Part shown: in pieces, positions 37,388-47,730 of the stretch | Position numbering within the stretch: position 1 is the first letter of the stretch | Layout of the letters: each line of letters starts with the position of its first letter | Assembly (NCBI RefSeq): GCF_012843675.1 | Contig: NZ_JABAFO010000001.1 | Coordinates: forward strand, 186,001 to 250,000 | DNA from: Lactobacillus sp. MRS-253-APC-2B | GTDB taxonomy: Bacteria; Bacillota; Bacilli; Lactobacillales; Lactobacillaceae | Direction of reading: 5' to 3' | DNA: 64,000 nucleotides | Made by a program: the position numbers and the translations under genes | The notes under the pieces: model-generated | Seen by the model: the letters and a program-made list of their open reading frames with translations, nothing else | Databases searched by the model: none | Told to the model about the DNA's origin: nothing

Positions 37388-38701
37388 GTAGACGCGCCCC
37401 CTTTTGATTCATATAGGCAATCTGATACAAAGCCTCGCGAACCCGGCGGCTCATTGCCCCAACGTAAAACCAGACGCTGCCAGTAGGACGCTTTTGTGAA
37501 CGCCCCGCTCGGCCCGCCATTTGAACCAGCGCGGATGCTGAAAAAACCTCATCATCGGCACCCAGAATTATGACATCAATTTCTGGAAACGTAACGCCGC
37601 GTTCCAAAATTGACGTCGTAACCAAAAAAAATACTTTTGATCACGCATCGCCTGTACTTTTTCCAGACGCTTTGGATCACTGGCATAGACAGTCGCAAAA
37701 TCCATCGTTTCCAAATCATTATGCAAAGCAAGCTTGACTGCCGGCAGATCCTTAACGTGTGGTACAAAAAGCAAAAAACGCTGGCCAGTCGCAAGCTCAT
37801 GCTGCAGTGTTTGTCTGACTTTGGGCGGCAAATGACCTTTTTGCAGCTGAAGACGCCAGTTTAAGGTCAACTCAACTCTTGGTACTGGCAATAAATGGCC
37901 ATGATAGCGCAACGGCAGATAACTGACTTGCAGTTGACCTCGCTTTACGGACTGCAGCAATGCTTTACCAGGCGTAGCCGTTAAAAAAGTCATCCCACCA
38001 TCAGGCTTAACGGCATTTTGGGCAGCAAAGTACAGCTGGGGGTTAGTCGCAAATGGAAAGGCATCGACCTCATCAATGATCAGATTATCAAAGGCATGAT
38101 AAAATCTCAGTAGCTGATGGGTGGTGCAGACGGTCAGCTGTCGATAGTGATACGGTTCTTGGGCTTTGCCGTACAACAGTGCAATCTCGCAGTTTTTAAA
38201 TGCTTTTTTTAAACGCGGATAAATCTCTAGGCAAACATCAACGCGCGGCGAGGCCCAAGCGATTCGCTCACCTTGCTGCAGCCGCTCAGCCAGTCCTTTA
38301 AACATCATTTCTGTCTTGCCAGCTCCCGTAACCGCCCAGATCAATCGTCTTTCATGATGGCACATGCTCACCTGGACCTCTTTTGCTACCTGCTCTTGCA
38401 GCAATGAAAGCTGACCTTGCCAAATCAGCTGCGGATATGGCGGACAAAATTGATTTGGCTCGGCAACATGGTAAAATTTACTCAGCGTATCAACTCGACC
38501 TAGATTCAGGCAAATGGGGCAATAAAATTCATGATTGGGCAGCGCTGCGGCACTTAAACTGATTCTTGCACCGCAGCGCTGACAGATGATTGTACTTTTG
38601 GCAACTTTCATCGTTGGCAGTACCTTGATTTTTGCTGGCAGTGTTTTTGGCATATCAACGATTGGTACCAAGATCCGACGGCCAAAATAGTCTTCTATCA
38701 T
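37353..38701 (-). pseudogene. comFA: comFA, DNA-uptake helicase, frameshifted at an 8-T tract
   Basis: The N-terminal part (38701 to 37568) has zinc cysteines C40/C43/C61/C64, Walker A AVTGAGKT (123-130), DEVDAF, and TATP, i.e. a ComFA helicase. After RDQKYFF the frame leaves the family and ends. The correct continuation, VTTSILERGVTFPEIDVII with the motif-VI segment ALVQMAGRAGRS, is in another frame (37353-37625). The break is at T8 (37624-37631). It could be a true mutation, a reversible slippage tract, or a sequencing error. Start ATG at 38701 with a GGAGGGG SD. Confidence 0.9.
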
Positions 38702-38785
38702 TTCAAATCCCCTCCTGAGATACTCTATGCCAATTAGATCATGTTCACATTAAATTAAGCGATAAAATAATAAAGAGGAATTTTT

Positions 38786-39427
38786 ATGACTGCGCCATTT
38801 TTAACTATTGCTCAAGATGTCACCCATGAAATCATCATTAAAAAATCACGCTTTATCTGCAGCCTGTTTCGCGTTGAGTCTGAAGAGCAGGCGCAAGCGG
38901 CAATTACCCAGATTAATAAGCTTCACCGCAAGGCAACCCACAACTGCTTTGCCTACCTGATCGGCGAACACGACCAGATTCAGCGTGAAAGCGACAACGG
39001 CGAGCCCAGTGGAACCGCCGGCGTACCAATGCTGGAAGCTTTAAAGGCCAATCAGCTGCATAACGTTTTAGCCGTCGTCACCCGCTATTTTGGCGGCATC
39101 AAGCTGGGAGCTGGCGGCTTGATTCGTGCCTACAGCAATTCGGTATCGCAGGCTATCGAACAGGCCGGACTGGTCGAACGTGTCGAGCAGGCCGTTTTAA
39201 AAGTCAATGTTTCCTATTCACAGCATGACTCACTACTTTATTTTTTAAAGCAAAACAACCTTGAGATTGCCGCTGAAGATTACGGTGCCAGTGTCATCGT
39301 CAGCATATATGTTGATGAAGATCAGCTAAGTGAACGGCTAAAGCAACTGACTGATCGTTTCAACAACCAGCTGACAATTGAAAAAGGCCCGACGCGCATT
39401 CACGAGATTCCATATTCCAAGGCATAA
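38786..39427 (+). CDS. YigZ / IMPACT-family protein
   Basis: A 213-residue protein with the UPF0029 domain (about 1-125: HEIIIKKSRFICSL, HNCFAYLIG, SDNGEPSGTAG, VVTRYFGGIKLGAGGL) and a C-terminal DUF1949-type ferredoxin-like half. Homologues associate with translation (IMPACT regulates Gcn2 in eukaryotes); the bacterial role is unclear. Divergent from comFA-comFC, a conserved Firmicute arrangement. ATG at 38786 with an AAAGAGG SD. Confidence 0.9.
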   Translation: MTAPFLTIAQDVTHEIIIKKSRFICSLFRVESEEQAQAAITQINKLHRKATHNCFAYLIGEHDQIQRESDNGEPSGTAGVPMLEALKANQLHNVLAVVTRYFGGIKLGAGGLIRAYSNSVSQAIEQAGLVERVEQAVLKVNVSYSQHDSLLYFLKQNNLEIAAEDYGASVIVSIYVDEDQLSERLKQLTDRFNNQLTIEKGPTRIHEIPYSKA

Positions 39428-39434
39428 TTAAAAG

Positions 39435-39613
39435 AGAGTGAGAAAAAACTCCGAGAATCAGTTTGCGACCGATTTTCGGAGTTTGTCTTCGAACCTCCGC
39501 AAGGATGGCTAGGTCGGTCAAATGCTGATTTATCAGCATTTGAACTGCCAGCCAGCTACTGCGCTGAGGCATTATTATCCATACATAGTTAAGAGGTTGA
39601 GTTAATTCCCAGC
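39435..39613. repeat. Dispersed structured repeat, copy 2
   Basis: About 95% identical to 12201-12380 in the same orientation. It lies between the yigZ stop (plus) and the MFS gene stop (minus). Hairpins correspond: ACTCCGAGAATC/GATTTTCGGAGT (39448-39482) and CAAATGCTGA/TCAGCATTTG. One extra stem, CCTCC-GCAA-GG(A)TGG, is present here and broken in copy 1. No coding frame with an SD. Confidence 0.85.
39448..39482 (-). terminator. Terminator-like hairpin in repeat copy 2
   Basis: 12-bp stem with one A-C mismatch on the minus strand, followed by TTTTTTCTC; probably ends MFS transcripts about 145 nt beyond the stop. Confidence 0.6.
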
Positions 39614-39625
39614 TTCTTTGTTTAT

Positions 39626-41014
39626 TTATTTTTCCTTTGGCACGCTCTTAAAGTAGCTCAGCCAAACGATCAGACTAAAAATCAACAGCATGATAAAGGC
39701 ATGCTGCGTACCGATTGCCGTAGCTTTAGCCGTTCCAACATGCAGATGGTATTGACTCTGTGCCACTACGGTAGCCGAAAGCGAGGTCCCCATCGCACCA
39801 GCAAACTGCTGCAGCGTGTTCATAATCGCATTCCCTTGAGTTCGCTCCTTAACTTGCAAAGTATTTAAGGCACTGGTCATAACACAGCCCATACACGCAC
39901 CCATGCCGCCCATATACAAAATATAGATCAGCATAATAAACATATTGCTTAGCTGTCGGCTGAAGGCTGCAAACAGCACCAATGAGATCACACAGCTGGT
40001 AAAGCCGGCTAAAATCGGCTTGCGCGGACCATATTGGTCCAGCAGCTTGCCACCAAACGGACCAAAAAATGCTCCCATAAAGCCAGCCGGTAAGACCAAT
40101 AGCCCAGCCAGCAGCGCTGAGTTGCCATTGACCAGCTGAATATAATTTGGCAACAAAAAGGCAAAGCCCAATGAGATGATCTGCGTCAAAAAGAAGCCCA
40201 GTACGTGTCCAGCAAAAGCTTGGTTATTAAACAGTCTTAGATTCAAGATTGGCACCGCAATCTTTAGTGAGCGCACAATCAAAACAATCATGCCAATCAG
40301 TCCAAACAAAAGTGCGCCACCAACTTGCCAGCTTAAGAATTGACCACTGCTGAGGTTGCTGAAGCCAAAAATCAAGCCGGAAAACATCATGGCAATACCA
40401 GCAAAGCTGATGCCATCGATTTTTTGCCGCTCAATAGCCGATTTTTGCTCAATACCCCAGATTCCCAAGAGCAAAGAGATTACCAATAGTGGTAATAAAA
40501 AGTAAAAGACCCAACGCCAGCCAAAACTGCTGACGACGATTCCGCCAAAGGTTGGACCGATTGCTGGCGCGATCCCGGTAATCATATTGGCCAGTCCCAT
40601 CATAAAACCAATTTTACTTTGCGGTACCTGTTCCAAAATAATATTGAACATCAATGGTAAGGCAATCCCCGTTCCAATTCCTTGAATTGCTCGCCCCATC
40701 AGCAAAAAGGCAAAGCTGCCCGCCAAAGCATCAATCAAAGCCCCAGTAATAAACAGCAGATTGGCACATAAAAATAATTTTTTGGTTGCAAACGACTTCT
40801 TTAAGATGGCTGACAGTGGCACGATAATTGCCACGATCAATAGATAGATCGATGTCATCCACTGAACCATGTTTGTTGTAATATCAAATTCCTTCATCAA
40901 TGTGGGGAAGGTTATGTTCATTGCCGTTTCCACAATCACACCGCTAAACGACATCAGTCCCGTTGCTAGAATCGCTGCGTAGACCCGCTTATCGATTCGA
41001 TCCGTTTGATTCAC
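39626..41014 (-). CDS. MFS drug-efflux transporter, DHA2 (EmrB/QacA) type
   Basis: A 462-residue membrane protein with 13-14 hydrophobic spans. It carries the MFS motif GRAIQGIGTGIALPLMF (about 108-124), the antiporter motif C region (LANMITGIAPAIGPTFGGIV, about 141-160) and a charged start. It is expected to be a proton-driven multidrug exporter. The start is GTG at 41014, which overlaps the stop of the marR-like gene by one base (TAGTG), so it is translationally coupled to its probable regulator. Substrate unknown. Confidence 0.88.
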   Translation of the reverse strand: MNQTDRIDKRVYAAILATGLMSFSGVIVETAMNITFPTLMKEFDITTNMVQWMTSIYLLIVAIIVPLSAILKKSFATKKLFLCANLLFITGALIDALAGSFAFLLMGRAIQGIGTGIALPLMFNIILEQVPQSKIGFMMGLANMITGIAPAIGPTFGGIVVSSFGWRWVFYFLLPLLVISLLLGIWGIEQKSAIERQKIDGISFAGIAMMFSGLIFGFSNLSSGQFLSWQVGGALLFGLIGMIVLIVRSLKIAVPILNLRLFNNQAFAGHVLGFFLTQIISLGFAFLLPNYIQLVNGNSALLAGLLVLPAGFMGAFFGPFGGKLLDQYGPRKPILAGFTSCVISLVLFAAFSRQLSNMFIMLIYILYMGGMGACMGCVMTSALNTLQVKERTQGNAIMNTLQQFAGAMGTSLSATVVAQSQYHLHVGTAKATAIGTQHAFIMLLIFSLIVWLSYFKSVPKEK

Positions 41015-41433
41015 TAATCATCACTCTTTTCTTGCAGATATGCCAAAACTTCTTCAAAGTCTGCCAGCTGTTGAGAAGAAAAACGATTTTCCAAACGCTG
41101 CTGACGCATGTCAAGATACTGACGAGCAGTCTTGGCAAACACCCTGGCCTGCGGTGTTAATGAAACGATCTTGCTGCGCCGGTCATTGCTGGCAGTTTTT
41201 CTGGTAACCAACCTTGCTTTTTCCATTCGCTGCAGCATCTTGGCCGTCGTCGACCGTTTGATGTTGAATTCCAATTCAATCGCATGCTGCGTACTTTGCC
41301 ATTGTGGCTGGTTGGCCAAAAAATCAATCGTTGACAGCTGCTGTCCGGTCAATCCATATTCATTTGCAAAATGATCAAACTTCCAGGCCAGATAGTTGGC
41401 AGTTTGGTGTAGTTCTTTTTCCAGATAGCTCAT
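41014..41433 (-). CDS. MarR-family transcriptional regulator
   Basis: A 139-residue winged-helix protein. The helix-turn-helix (about 50-95: TQHAIELEFNIKRSTTAKMLQRMEKARLV) and wing (VTRKTASNDRRSKIVSLT) are typical. It probably represses itself and the MFS pump: a perfect GTTAGC/GCTAAC palindrome overlaps the transcription start. ATG at 41433 with an AAGGAGA SD. Confidence 0.92.
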   Translation of the reverse strand: MSYLEKELHQTANYLAWKFDHFANEYGLTGQQLSTIDFLANQPQWQSTQHAIELEFNIKRSTTAKMLQRMEKARLVTRKTASNDRRSKIVSLTPQARVFAKTARQYLDMRQQRLENRFSSQQLADFEEVLAYLQEKSDD

Positions 41434-41448
41434 GTTTTTCTCCTTTTT

Positions 41449-41497
41449 GTTAGCTGGCTAACATTAATATGCTAAGGCATGTCTCATTGCCTGTCAA
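41449..41497 (-). promoter_or_regulatory. Promoter and operator of the marR-MFS operon
   Basis: Minus strand TTGACA (41497-41492), 17 nt, TAGCAT (41474-41469). The 14-bp palindrome GTTAGC-TG-GCTAAC (41449-41462) covers the expected start site, a typical MarR repressor position. Confidence 0.75.
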
Positions 41498-41500
41498 AAC

Positions 41501-41540
41501 AAAAAAGACTGACATTGATTTTCATCAATGTCAGTCTTTT
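41501..41540 (-). terminator. Terminator after the 90-residue membrane gene
   Basis: AAGACTGACATTGA / TCAATGTCAGTCTT, 14-bp perfect stem, then TTTTTTG on the minus strand. Confidence 0.88.
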
Positions 41541-41547
41541 GTTTAAA

Positions 41548-41820
41548 TTAACCAAGCAATGATTGAACTACTTCCAAACCGATCAAAACGATAACTAAAA
41601 CTAAGATCAATCGCACCGAAGCAATGGTTTTTCGATCATGACTCTTAATCTTTGTCCAATTAAAGCCCAAATACGCGCCAACCAGCAGTACGCAGCCCAA
41701 AAAGCCGCCTAGATCAGAAACAAAGTGCTGATGCCGAATTGAAAAGCTCGAAATCAAAAAGATACCGACTGCTCCTAATGCAGCCCAGAGCCATTGACGA
41801 TGCTTCAAAAATTTTTCCAT
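41548..41820 (-). CDS. Small membrane protein of 90 residues
   Basis: Three hydrophobic spans (about 10-25, 35-51, 68-86) separated by short basic loops (HRQW, KIKSHDRK). ATG at 41820, with AGGAG 11 nt upstream. It is 22 nt after the KimA-like transporter on the same strand and ends at a strong terminator, so it is probably co-transcribed and may be an accessory. No family recognised. Confidence 0.7.
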   Translation of the reverse strand: MEKFLKHRQWLWAALGAVGIFLISSFSIRHQHFVSDLGGFLGCVLLVGAYLGFNWTKIKSHDRKTIASVRLILVLVIVLIGLEVVQSLLG

Positions 41821-41842
41821 AGTTCAAAATTGCTCCTATTGG

Positions 41843-43681
41843 CTATTCATGCAAGTGATAGTTGTAACTGGAAACGACGATGTTTTCCCGTGAGTTCAAA
41901 GCAGCTCGCAGTCTGACACTGGTCTGGTTGTGCAGTGCCATCTGCCATGGCTTATTGGGAATAAACTGCGGTACCAGAACCGTTGTTGAATAGTTTCTGG
42001 CTGCCGCTCGCTTGGCAACGACATCAACAAAGCGTAGCGTTGGCTTGGCAATTGAGCGATATGACGAATGAATATCGACAAACCGTACGTCTGGATACTC
42101 TGCTTTAAACTCATTGGCCGTCTTGTGTTCTTTACCAGGGTTTTCATCAAATGAGACGTGCATGGCAATGACATAGTCACCGATTGAACGCGCATAATTG
42201 ATGGCTCCCTTGGTAACCCGGGTCACGTTACCAATCAAGACGATCACGGTCGAACCATCATAGTCATGCAGCTGAACCTTGGTCTTTTCGGCAATCCGCA
42301 GCTGCATGCCGACCTTGATATAGTGGTTGTGAATCTTGTAGAACATAAACAGCAGAGCAGGCATGATGATCAAGTATGGCCATACGTTGCCAAAATGCTG
42401 CCAGAACAAGAAGACAACCAGGCATGCCGAGATCAAGGCCCCGACCAGATTGATCGTGGACTTGCCCAGCCAGTGTCCCTGGCGATGTCTAAACCAGTGA
42501 ATGATCATCCCGGACTGAGAAAGCGTAAATGGCACAAAAACACCAACCGCATACAGTGGAATTAACATGTTGGTCTTACCATGGAAGATCAAAATCATGA
42601 CGATGGCACCAACGGCCAGAGCAATGATCCCATTGGAATATCCCAAACGGTCCCCACGATCCATAAAGGCATGTGGTAGATACTTGTCCTTGGCCATGTT
42701 AAACGCCAGAATTGGAAAGGCCGAAAAACCAGTATTGGCAGCAACGGCTAAGATCATGGCCGTAGAAAGCTGCAGCAGGTAAAAGCCGATTCCATGACCG
42801 TCAAAGATTACGGCACCAATCTGTGAAAGCACGGTGGCATGTGAGTTTGGCACAATTCCAAAGTAGTAGCTAAAGAACGTGATTCCGCCAAAGAAGGCAG
42901 CCAGAATTAGACTCATGATCGCCAGCGTATTGGCCGCGTTCTTCTTTTTAGGTTCATTAAAGTTTGGCACGGCATTGCTGATCGCCTCAACCCCGGTCAA
43001 TGAGGATGAACCGGCTGAAAAAGCCCGAATAAACAGCACTGCCGACATTCCGGCAACCGGTGTTCCAAACGATGCCGTCGCATGATAGGTCAAGTGGCCC
43101 GTGGCAATATTGATAAAGCCCCAAACAATCATGGCCGTGATCATAACGATAAAGAAATAAACCGGAACCGTTAAGAAATTGGCACTATCACTCAATCCCC
43201 GCAGGTTCAAAATCATAATCAGCAAGACGATAATGACTGAAATCGGCACCGAATACTTATAAAGCTGCGGGACCGCAGAAACGATCGCTTCAGTGCCGGA
43301 AGTCGTTGAAACCGCGACCGTCAGCATATAGTCAACCAAAAGTGAGCCACCAGCCAACAAGCCACCGGTGCGGCCCCAGTTTTCGGTAGCAACGACATAG
43401 GCACCACCACCGCTTGGATAGGCATTGATGATCTGTCGATAGGAAAGGGTAATTGCCACCAGCAGAATCAAAACCATCGCTGCAATCGGCAGTGAGTACC
43501 AGATCGCAGCCGCTGACAAGGTTACCAAAACAGTCGTAATCTGTTCAGTACCATAGGCAACGGATGATAAAGCATCCGACGATAACAAGGCCAATGCCTT
43601 AAACTTGGTCAAATGGGCCTGGCCTTCATCCAGCGTCTTCAATGGCTTACCAATGAGAACGCGTTTTAAATACCGCCACAT
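41843..43681 (-). CDS. APC-superfamily transporter, KimA (YdaO)-like
   Basis: A 612-residue protein with about 12 membrane spans in the first ~450 residues and a cytosolic ~150-residue C-terminal domain. The start region (IGKPLKTLDEGQ, FKALALLSSDALSSVAYGTE) matches KimA of B. subtilis, a high-affinity K+ importer controlled by c-di-AMP, better than amino-acid permeases. The C-terminal part (VIVLIGNVTRVTKGAINYAR) resembles the KimA regulatory domain. The ATG at 43681 follows AAGGAG; a TTG frame start at 43720 has none. No c-di-AMP riboswitch is seen in the short upstream gap. Confidence 0.8.
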   Translation of the reverse strand: MWRYLKRVLIGKPLKTLDEGQAHLTKFKALALLSSDALSSVAYGTEQITTVLVTLSAAAIWYSLPIAAMVLILLVAITLSYRQIINAYPSGGGAYVVATENWGRTGGLLAGGSLLVDYMLTVAVSTTSGTEAIVSAVPQLYKYSVPISVIIVLLIMILNLRGLSDSANFLTVPVYFFIVMITAMIVWGFINIATGHLTYHATASFGTPVAGMSAVLFIRAFSAGSSSLTGVEAISNAVPNFNEPKKKNAANTLAIMSLILAAFFGGITFFSYYFGIVPNSHATVLSQIGAVIFDGHGIGFYLLQLSTAMILAVAANTGFSAFPILAFNMAKDKYLPHAFMDRGDRLGYSNGIIALAVGAIVMILIFHGKTNMLIPLYAVGVFVPFTLSQSGMIIHWFRHRQGHWLGKSTINLVGALISACLVVFLFWQHFGNVWPYLIIMPALLFMFYKIHNHYIKVGMQLRIAEKTKVQLHDYDGSTVIVLIGNVTRVTKGAINYARSIGDYVIAMHVSFDENPGKEHKTANEFKAEYPDVRFVDIHSSYRSIAKPTLRFVDVVAKRAAARNYSTTVLVPQFIPNKPWQMALHNQTSVRLRAALNSRENIVVSSYNYHLHE

Positions 43682-43805
43682 ATTCTTTTTCTCCTTCACT
43701 CTATTAAGATATAAAGTCAATAGTTATTCTACACCACTAAAATGGTTAATACCACCCACCCGCAATTGGCGGATCGGCGGTTTAAAAGACTTTATCAAAG
43801 CTGCG

Positions 43806-45407
43806 CTATTCATCGATGCGCGCGTTGACGGCCCGTCCCAATTCAAGATCCTGGCCAGCAACGCTGCTATTGATCCCCCACCAGTAAAATACTAGTGAAC
43901 ATAAAATGATTACAACAAAGTCAAAAGGATATTCAATCCAGTTCTGACCACCAAAGCCATCACTACCCAGATAAGACATAATTGATATGAACACCAGATA
44001 GCCCAACAGCCAGCCGCATCCTTTCAGCTGCATCTTCCAAGAAACGTGATGGTAACGAATCTCATAATAGGCATAGATTGGCAGACCGAGACAAATGACA
44101 AAAATCACCTCAATCGTCGTCGGCCACATTGCCCAATAGATTGCAAGACTGGTCAGTACAAACGACAATGGTGCCATCCAGCTTAAAGAACGTGGCTTAA
44201 ATGGCCGCTTCAAATCAGGCGCAATTTTTCTAAGTGCTACGGCAGCTACCGGTCCCGTCAAATAGGCAATCAGCGTTGAGGCGGAAATTACACTTGCCAA
44301 GGCACTCCAATTGCGGAAAATGCAGACCAAAACAGCCGCCAAAATCAGATTCACCACCATGGCAAAACGCGGTACCATATAACGGCGCTGCAGTCTCCCC
44401 AGCCAAGCTGGCAGATGATCGCCACGCGCCATTGCCGCCAGCGTTCGTGAAGCATTGGTAACAAAAGCCACCCCGGTACCAAACGGCGACACAAAAGCAT
44501 CAATATACAAAAGAATCGTCAGCCAGTTGATCCCCATCAAAATGGCCAGATCTGCAAACGGCGAAGCAAAATTAATCCCGTGCCAGCCATGCACAGACAA
44601 AAGTGATGGCTTAACGGCACCAATAAAAGTAATCTGCAACAGAATATATAGCACAGCTGTAATCGTCAGTGAGATCACGACCCCACGATAGATGTTTTTT
44701 TGTGGATCCTTCATCTCGCCACCCAAATTGACGACCGTTTGAAAGGCATCGTATGAAAAAATAATTCCGGCTACCGTTGTCGCCTCAAAAATCGAACGGC
44801 TGCCATAGGGCATAAAGCCTTGAACGCTGTGACCAAAGTTGCCGGTATGAAAACCACTCAGCATCAAAACAACAATCGTCAAAGTCGGCATCAGCAGCTT
44901 AAAAATCGAGATCAAGCCCGTAAAATGAGTTAAGATCTTAACTGACCAGAAATTGATCAGCGTAAAAACGATCATAAACGCAAAGACCACCAGCAGCCCT
45001 TGATTGGTAATGCTGCCATGGCTGACAAAGCTGCGCGTCCAGTTGGCCCAGCTCCATGGCCATGAGCTCATGTATTGAACCGAGGCTACAGCTTCAATCG
45101 GAATCAGTGTAATCAAAGAGACCCAATTAGCCCAAGCAGCTACGAATCCCAACAACGGGCCGTGACTGTATTGAGCATAGCGGCTCATGCCCCCGCTTTC
45201 TGGAAACATCGCCCCTAATTCTACGTAGTTAAAGGCAATCACCATGATGATGATCGCCCCTAAAATCCAGGAAATAACCGCTGCCGGCCCCGCAATTCTA
45301 GCCGCTTCGCCAGCCCCAAACAGCCATCCGGATCCAATTAATGAATTCAGAGCCAGTAAAATGACGGAAGTTAAAGACATTTTCTGACTAGGTATTTTTG
45401 ATGACAT
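43806..45407 (-). CDS. APC-family amino-acid permease
   Basis: A 533-residue protein with about 12-13 membrane spans. The N-terminal LNSLIGSGWLFGAGEAAR (unwound TM1 with GSG) and the PESGGMSRY segment are typical of APC amino-acid transporters. Substrate not predictable; the closest feel is the YjeM/AdcT-like group with long hydrophobic C terminus. The ATG at 45407 follows GTGGAG at 8 nt. It lies just upstream of the KimA-like gene on the same strand with 124 nt between, and downstream of groEL with a terminator. Confidence 0.85.
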   Translation of the reverse strand: MSSKIPSQKMSLTSVILLALNSLIGSGWLFGAGEAARIAGPAAVISWILGAIIIMVIAFNYVELGAMFPESGGMSRYAQYSHGPLLGFVAAWANWVSLITLIPIEAVASVQYMSSWPWSWANWTRSFVSHGSITNQGLLVVFAFMIVFTLINFWSVKILTHFTGLISIFKLLMPTLTIVVLMLSGFHTGNFGHSVQGFMPYGSRSIFEATTVAGIIFSYDAFQTVVNLGGEMKDPQKNIYRGVVISLTITAVLYILLQITFIGAVKPSLLSVHGWHGINFASPFADLAILMGINWLTILLYIDAFVSPFGTGVAFVTNASRTLAAMARGDHLPAWLGRLQRRYMVPRFAMVVNLILAAVLVCIFRNWSALASVISASTLIAYLTGPVAAVALRKIAPDLKRPFKPRSLSWMAPLSFVLTSLAIYWAMWPTTIEVIFVICLGLPIYAYYEIRYHHVSWKMQLKGCGWLLGYLVFISIMSYLGSDGFGGQNWIEYPFDFVVIILCSLVFYWWGINSSVAGQDLELGRAVNARIDE

Positions 45408-45490
45408 AAAAATTACTCCACTAAATAAGTTAGCGCCCATCATTTTAATGGACATAACTAACAGAATACCACTAAGTGGCCATTAAACGC

Positions 45491-45526
45491 AAAAAAGCGT
45501 CTCAACTTAAAGTCGAGACGCTTTTT
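45491..45526 (-). terminator. Terminator after groEL
   Basis: AAGCGTCTC / GAGACGCTT stem with inner pairing and TTTTTT on the minus strand. Confidence 0.9.
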
Positions 45527-45542
45527 ATTCATCCAATAAGGA

Positions 45543-47174
<1,632 letters not shown>

Positions 47175-47214
47175 TCACCTCATTAATATTGATCGAATGC
47201 GAAAACAAGTCTAC

Positions 47215-47499
47215 TTAGTCAACAATGGCAACCAGGTCTTTTTCACGAACGACCAGGTACTTTTCACCCTTGTATTCAACTTCATTGCCTGCGTACTTGT
47301 CAAACAGGACGCGGTCGCCTTCCTTAACGGCTGGAGCAACTTTTTGACCATTGTCCAGGTAGCGGCCTTCGCCAACTGCGACAACCGTACCCGTCGTTGG
47401 CTTATCCTTGGCATTGTTAGCCAATACGATTCCGCCAACCGTCTTTTCTTCAGCTTGTTCCGCTTTAAGAACAACGCGATCTCCTAATGGTTTTAACAC
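47215..47499 (-). CDS. groES: Co-chaperonin GroES
   Basis: A 94-residue lid protein for GroEL, with [11 protein letters not shown] at the start, the mobile loop (about 15-31: [17 protein letters not shown]) and VLFDKYAG. The open frame begins earlier at 47523, but GGAGGG lies 6 nt before a GTG at 47499, giving the standard GroES length, so GTG is the start. First gene of groESL. Confidence 0.96.
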   Translation of the reverse strand: MLKPLGDRVVLKAEQAEEKTVGGIVLANNAKDKPTTGTVVAVGEGRYLDNGQKVAPAVKEGDRVLFDKYAGNEVEYKGEKYLVVREKDLVAIVD

Positions 47500-47542
47500 G
47501 TTAATCCCTCCATCAATCATCATTAATAATTCAGATATTTAT

Positions 47543-47569
47543 TTAGCACTCTTATCACCTAAGTGCTAA
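47543..47569. promoter_or_regulatory. CIRCE element (HrcA operator) upstream of groESL
   Basis: TTAGCACTC, 9 nt, AAGTGCTAA: the CIRCE inverted repeat with a single mismatch (A for G in the right arm). It lies in the 5' leader of groES, downstream of the -10. Confidence 0.95.
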
Positions 47570-47580
47570 TTACATGATCT

Positions 47581-47608
47581 ACTATATCATGATCTTGCCA
47601 AAATGCAA
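47581..47608 (-). promoter_or_regulatory. groESL promoter
   Basis: Minus strand TTGCAT (47608-47603), 16 nt, TATAGT (47586-47581), directly upstream of CIRCE. Confidence 0.75.
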
Positions 47609-47615
47609 CAATTAT

Positions 47616-47632
47616 TTTGACCAATTTTGACT
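47616..47632. promoter_or_regulatory. CtsR-like tandem heptad upstream of groESL
   Basis: Minus strand AGTCAAA-ATT-GGTCAAA: both heptads fit RGTCAAA perfectly, the 3-nt spacer deviates from NAN. It ends 8 bp upstream of the -35, suggesting dual HrcA/CtsR control. Confidence 0.7.
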
Positions 47633-47703
47633 ATTAGACTTTTAAAAACGCTTTAGTTGCTGATATCAAGGCATTTTGACTTTTTGATCAATAATTAAAA
47701 AAA

Positions 47704-47723
47704 CACGGCGATTGCTCGCCGTG
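47704..47723 (-). terminator. Terminator after rex
   Basis: CACGGCGA / TCGCCGTG stem with a GCAA tetraloop and TTTTTTT on the minus strand. Confidence 0.9.
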
Positions 47724-47730
47724 CGTTACA

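Noticed and set aside
43682-43805. c-di-AMP (ydaO) riboswitch before the KimA-like gene
   Set aside because: The gap is too short and shows none of the expected architecture.
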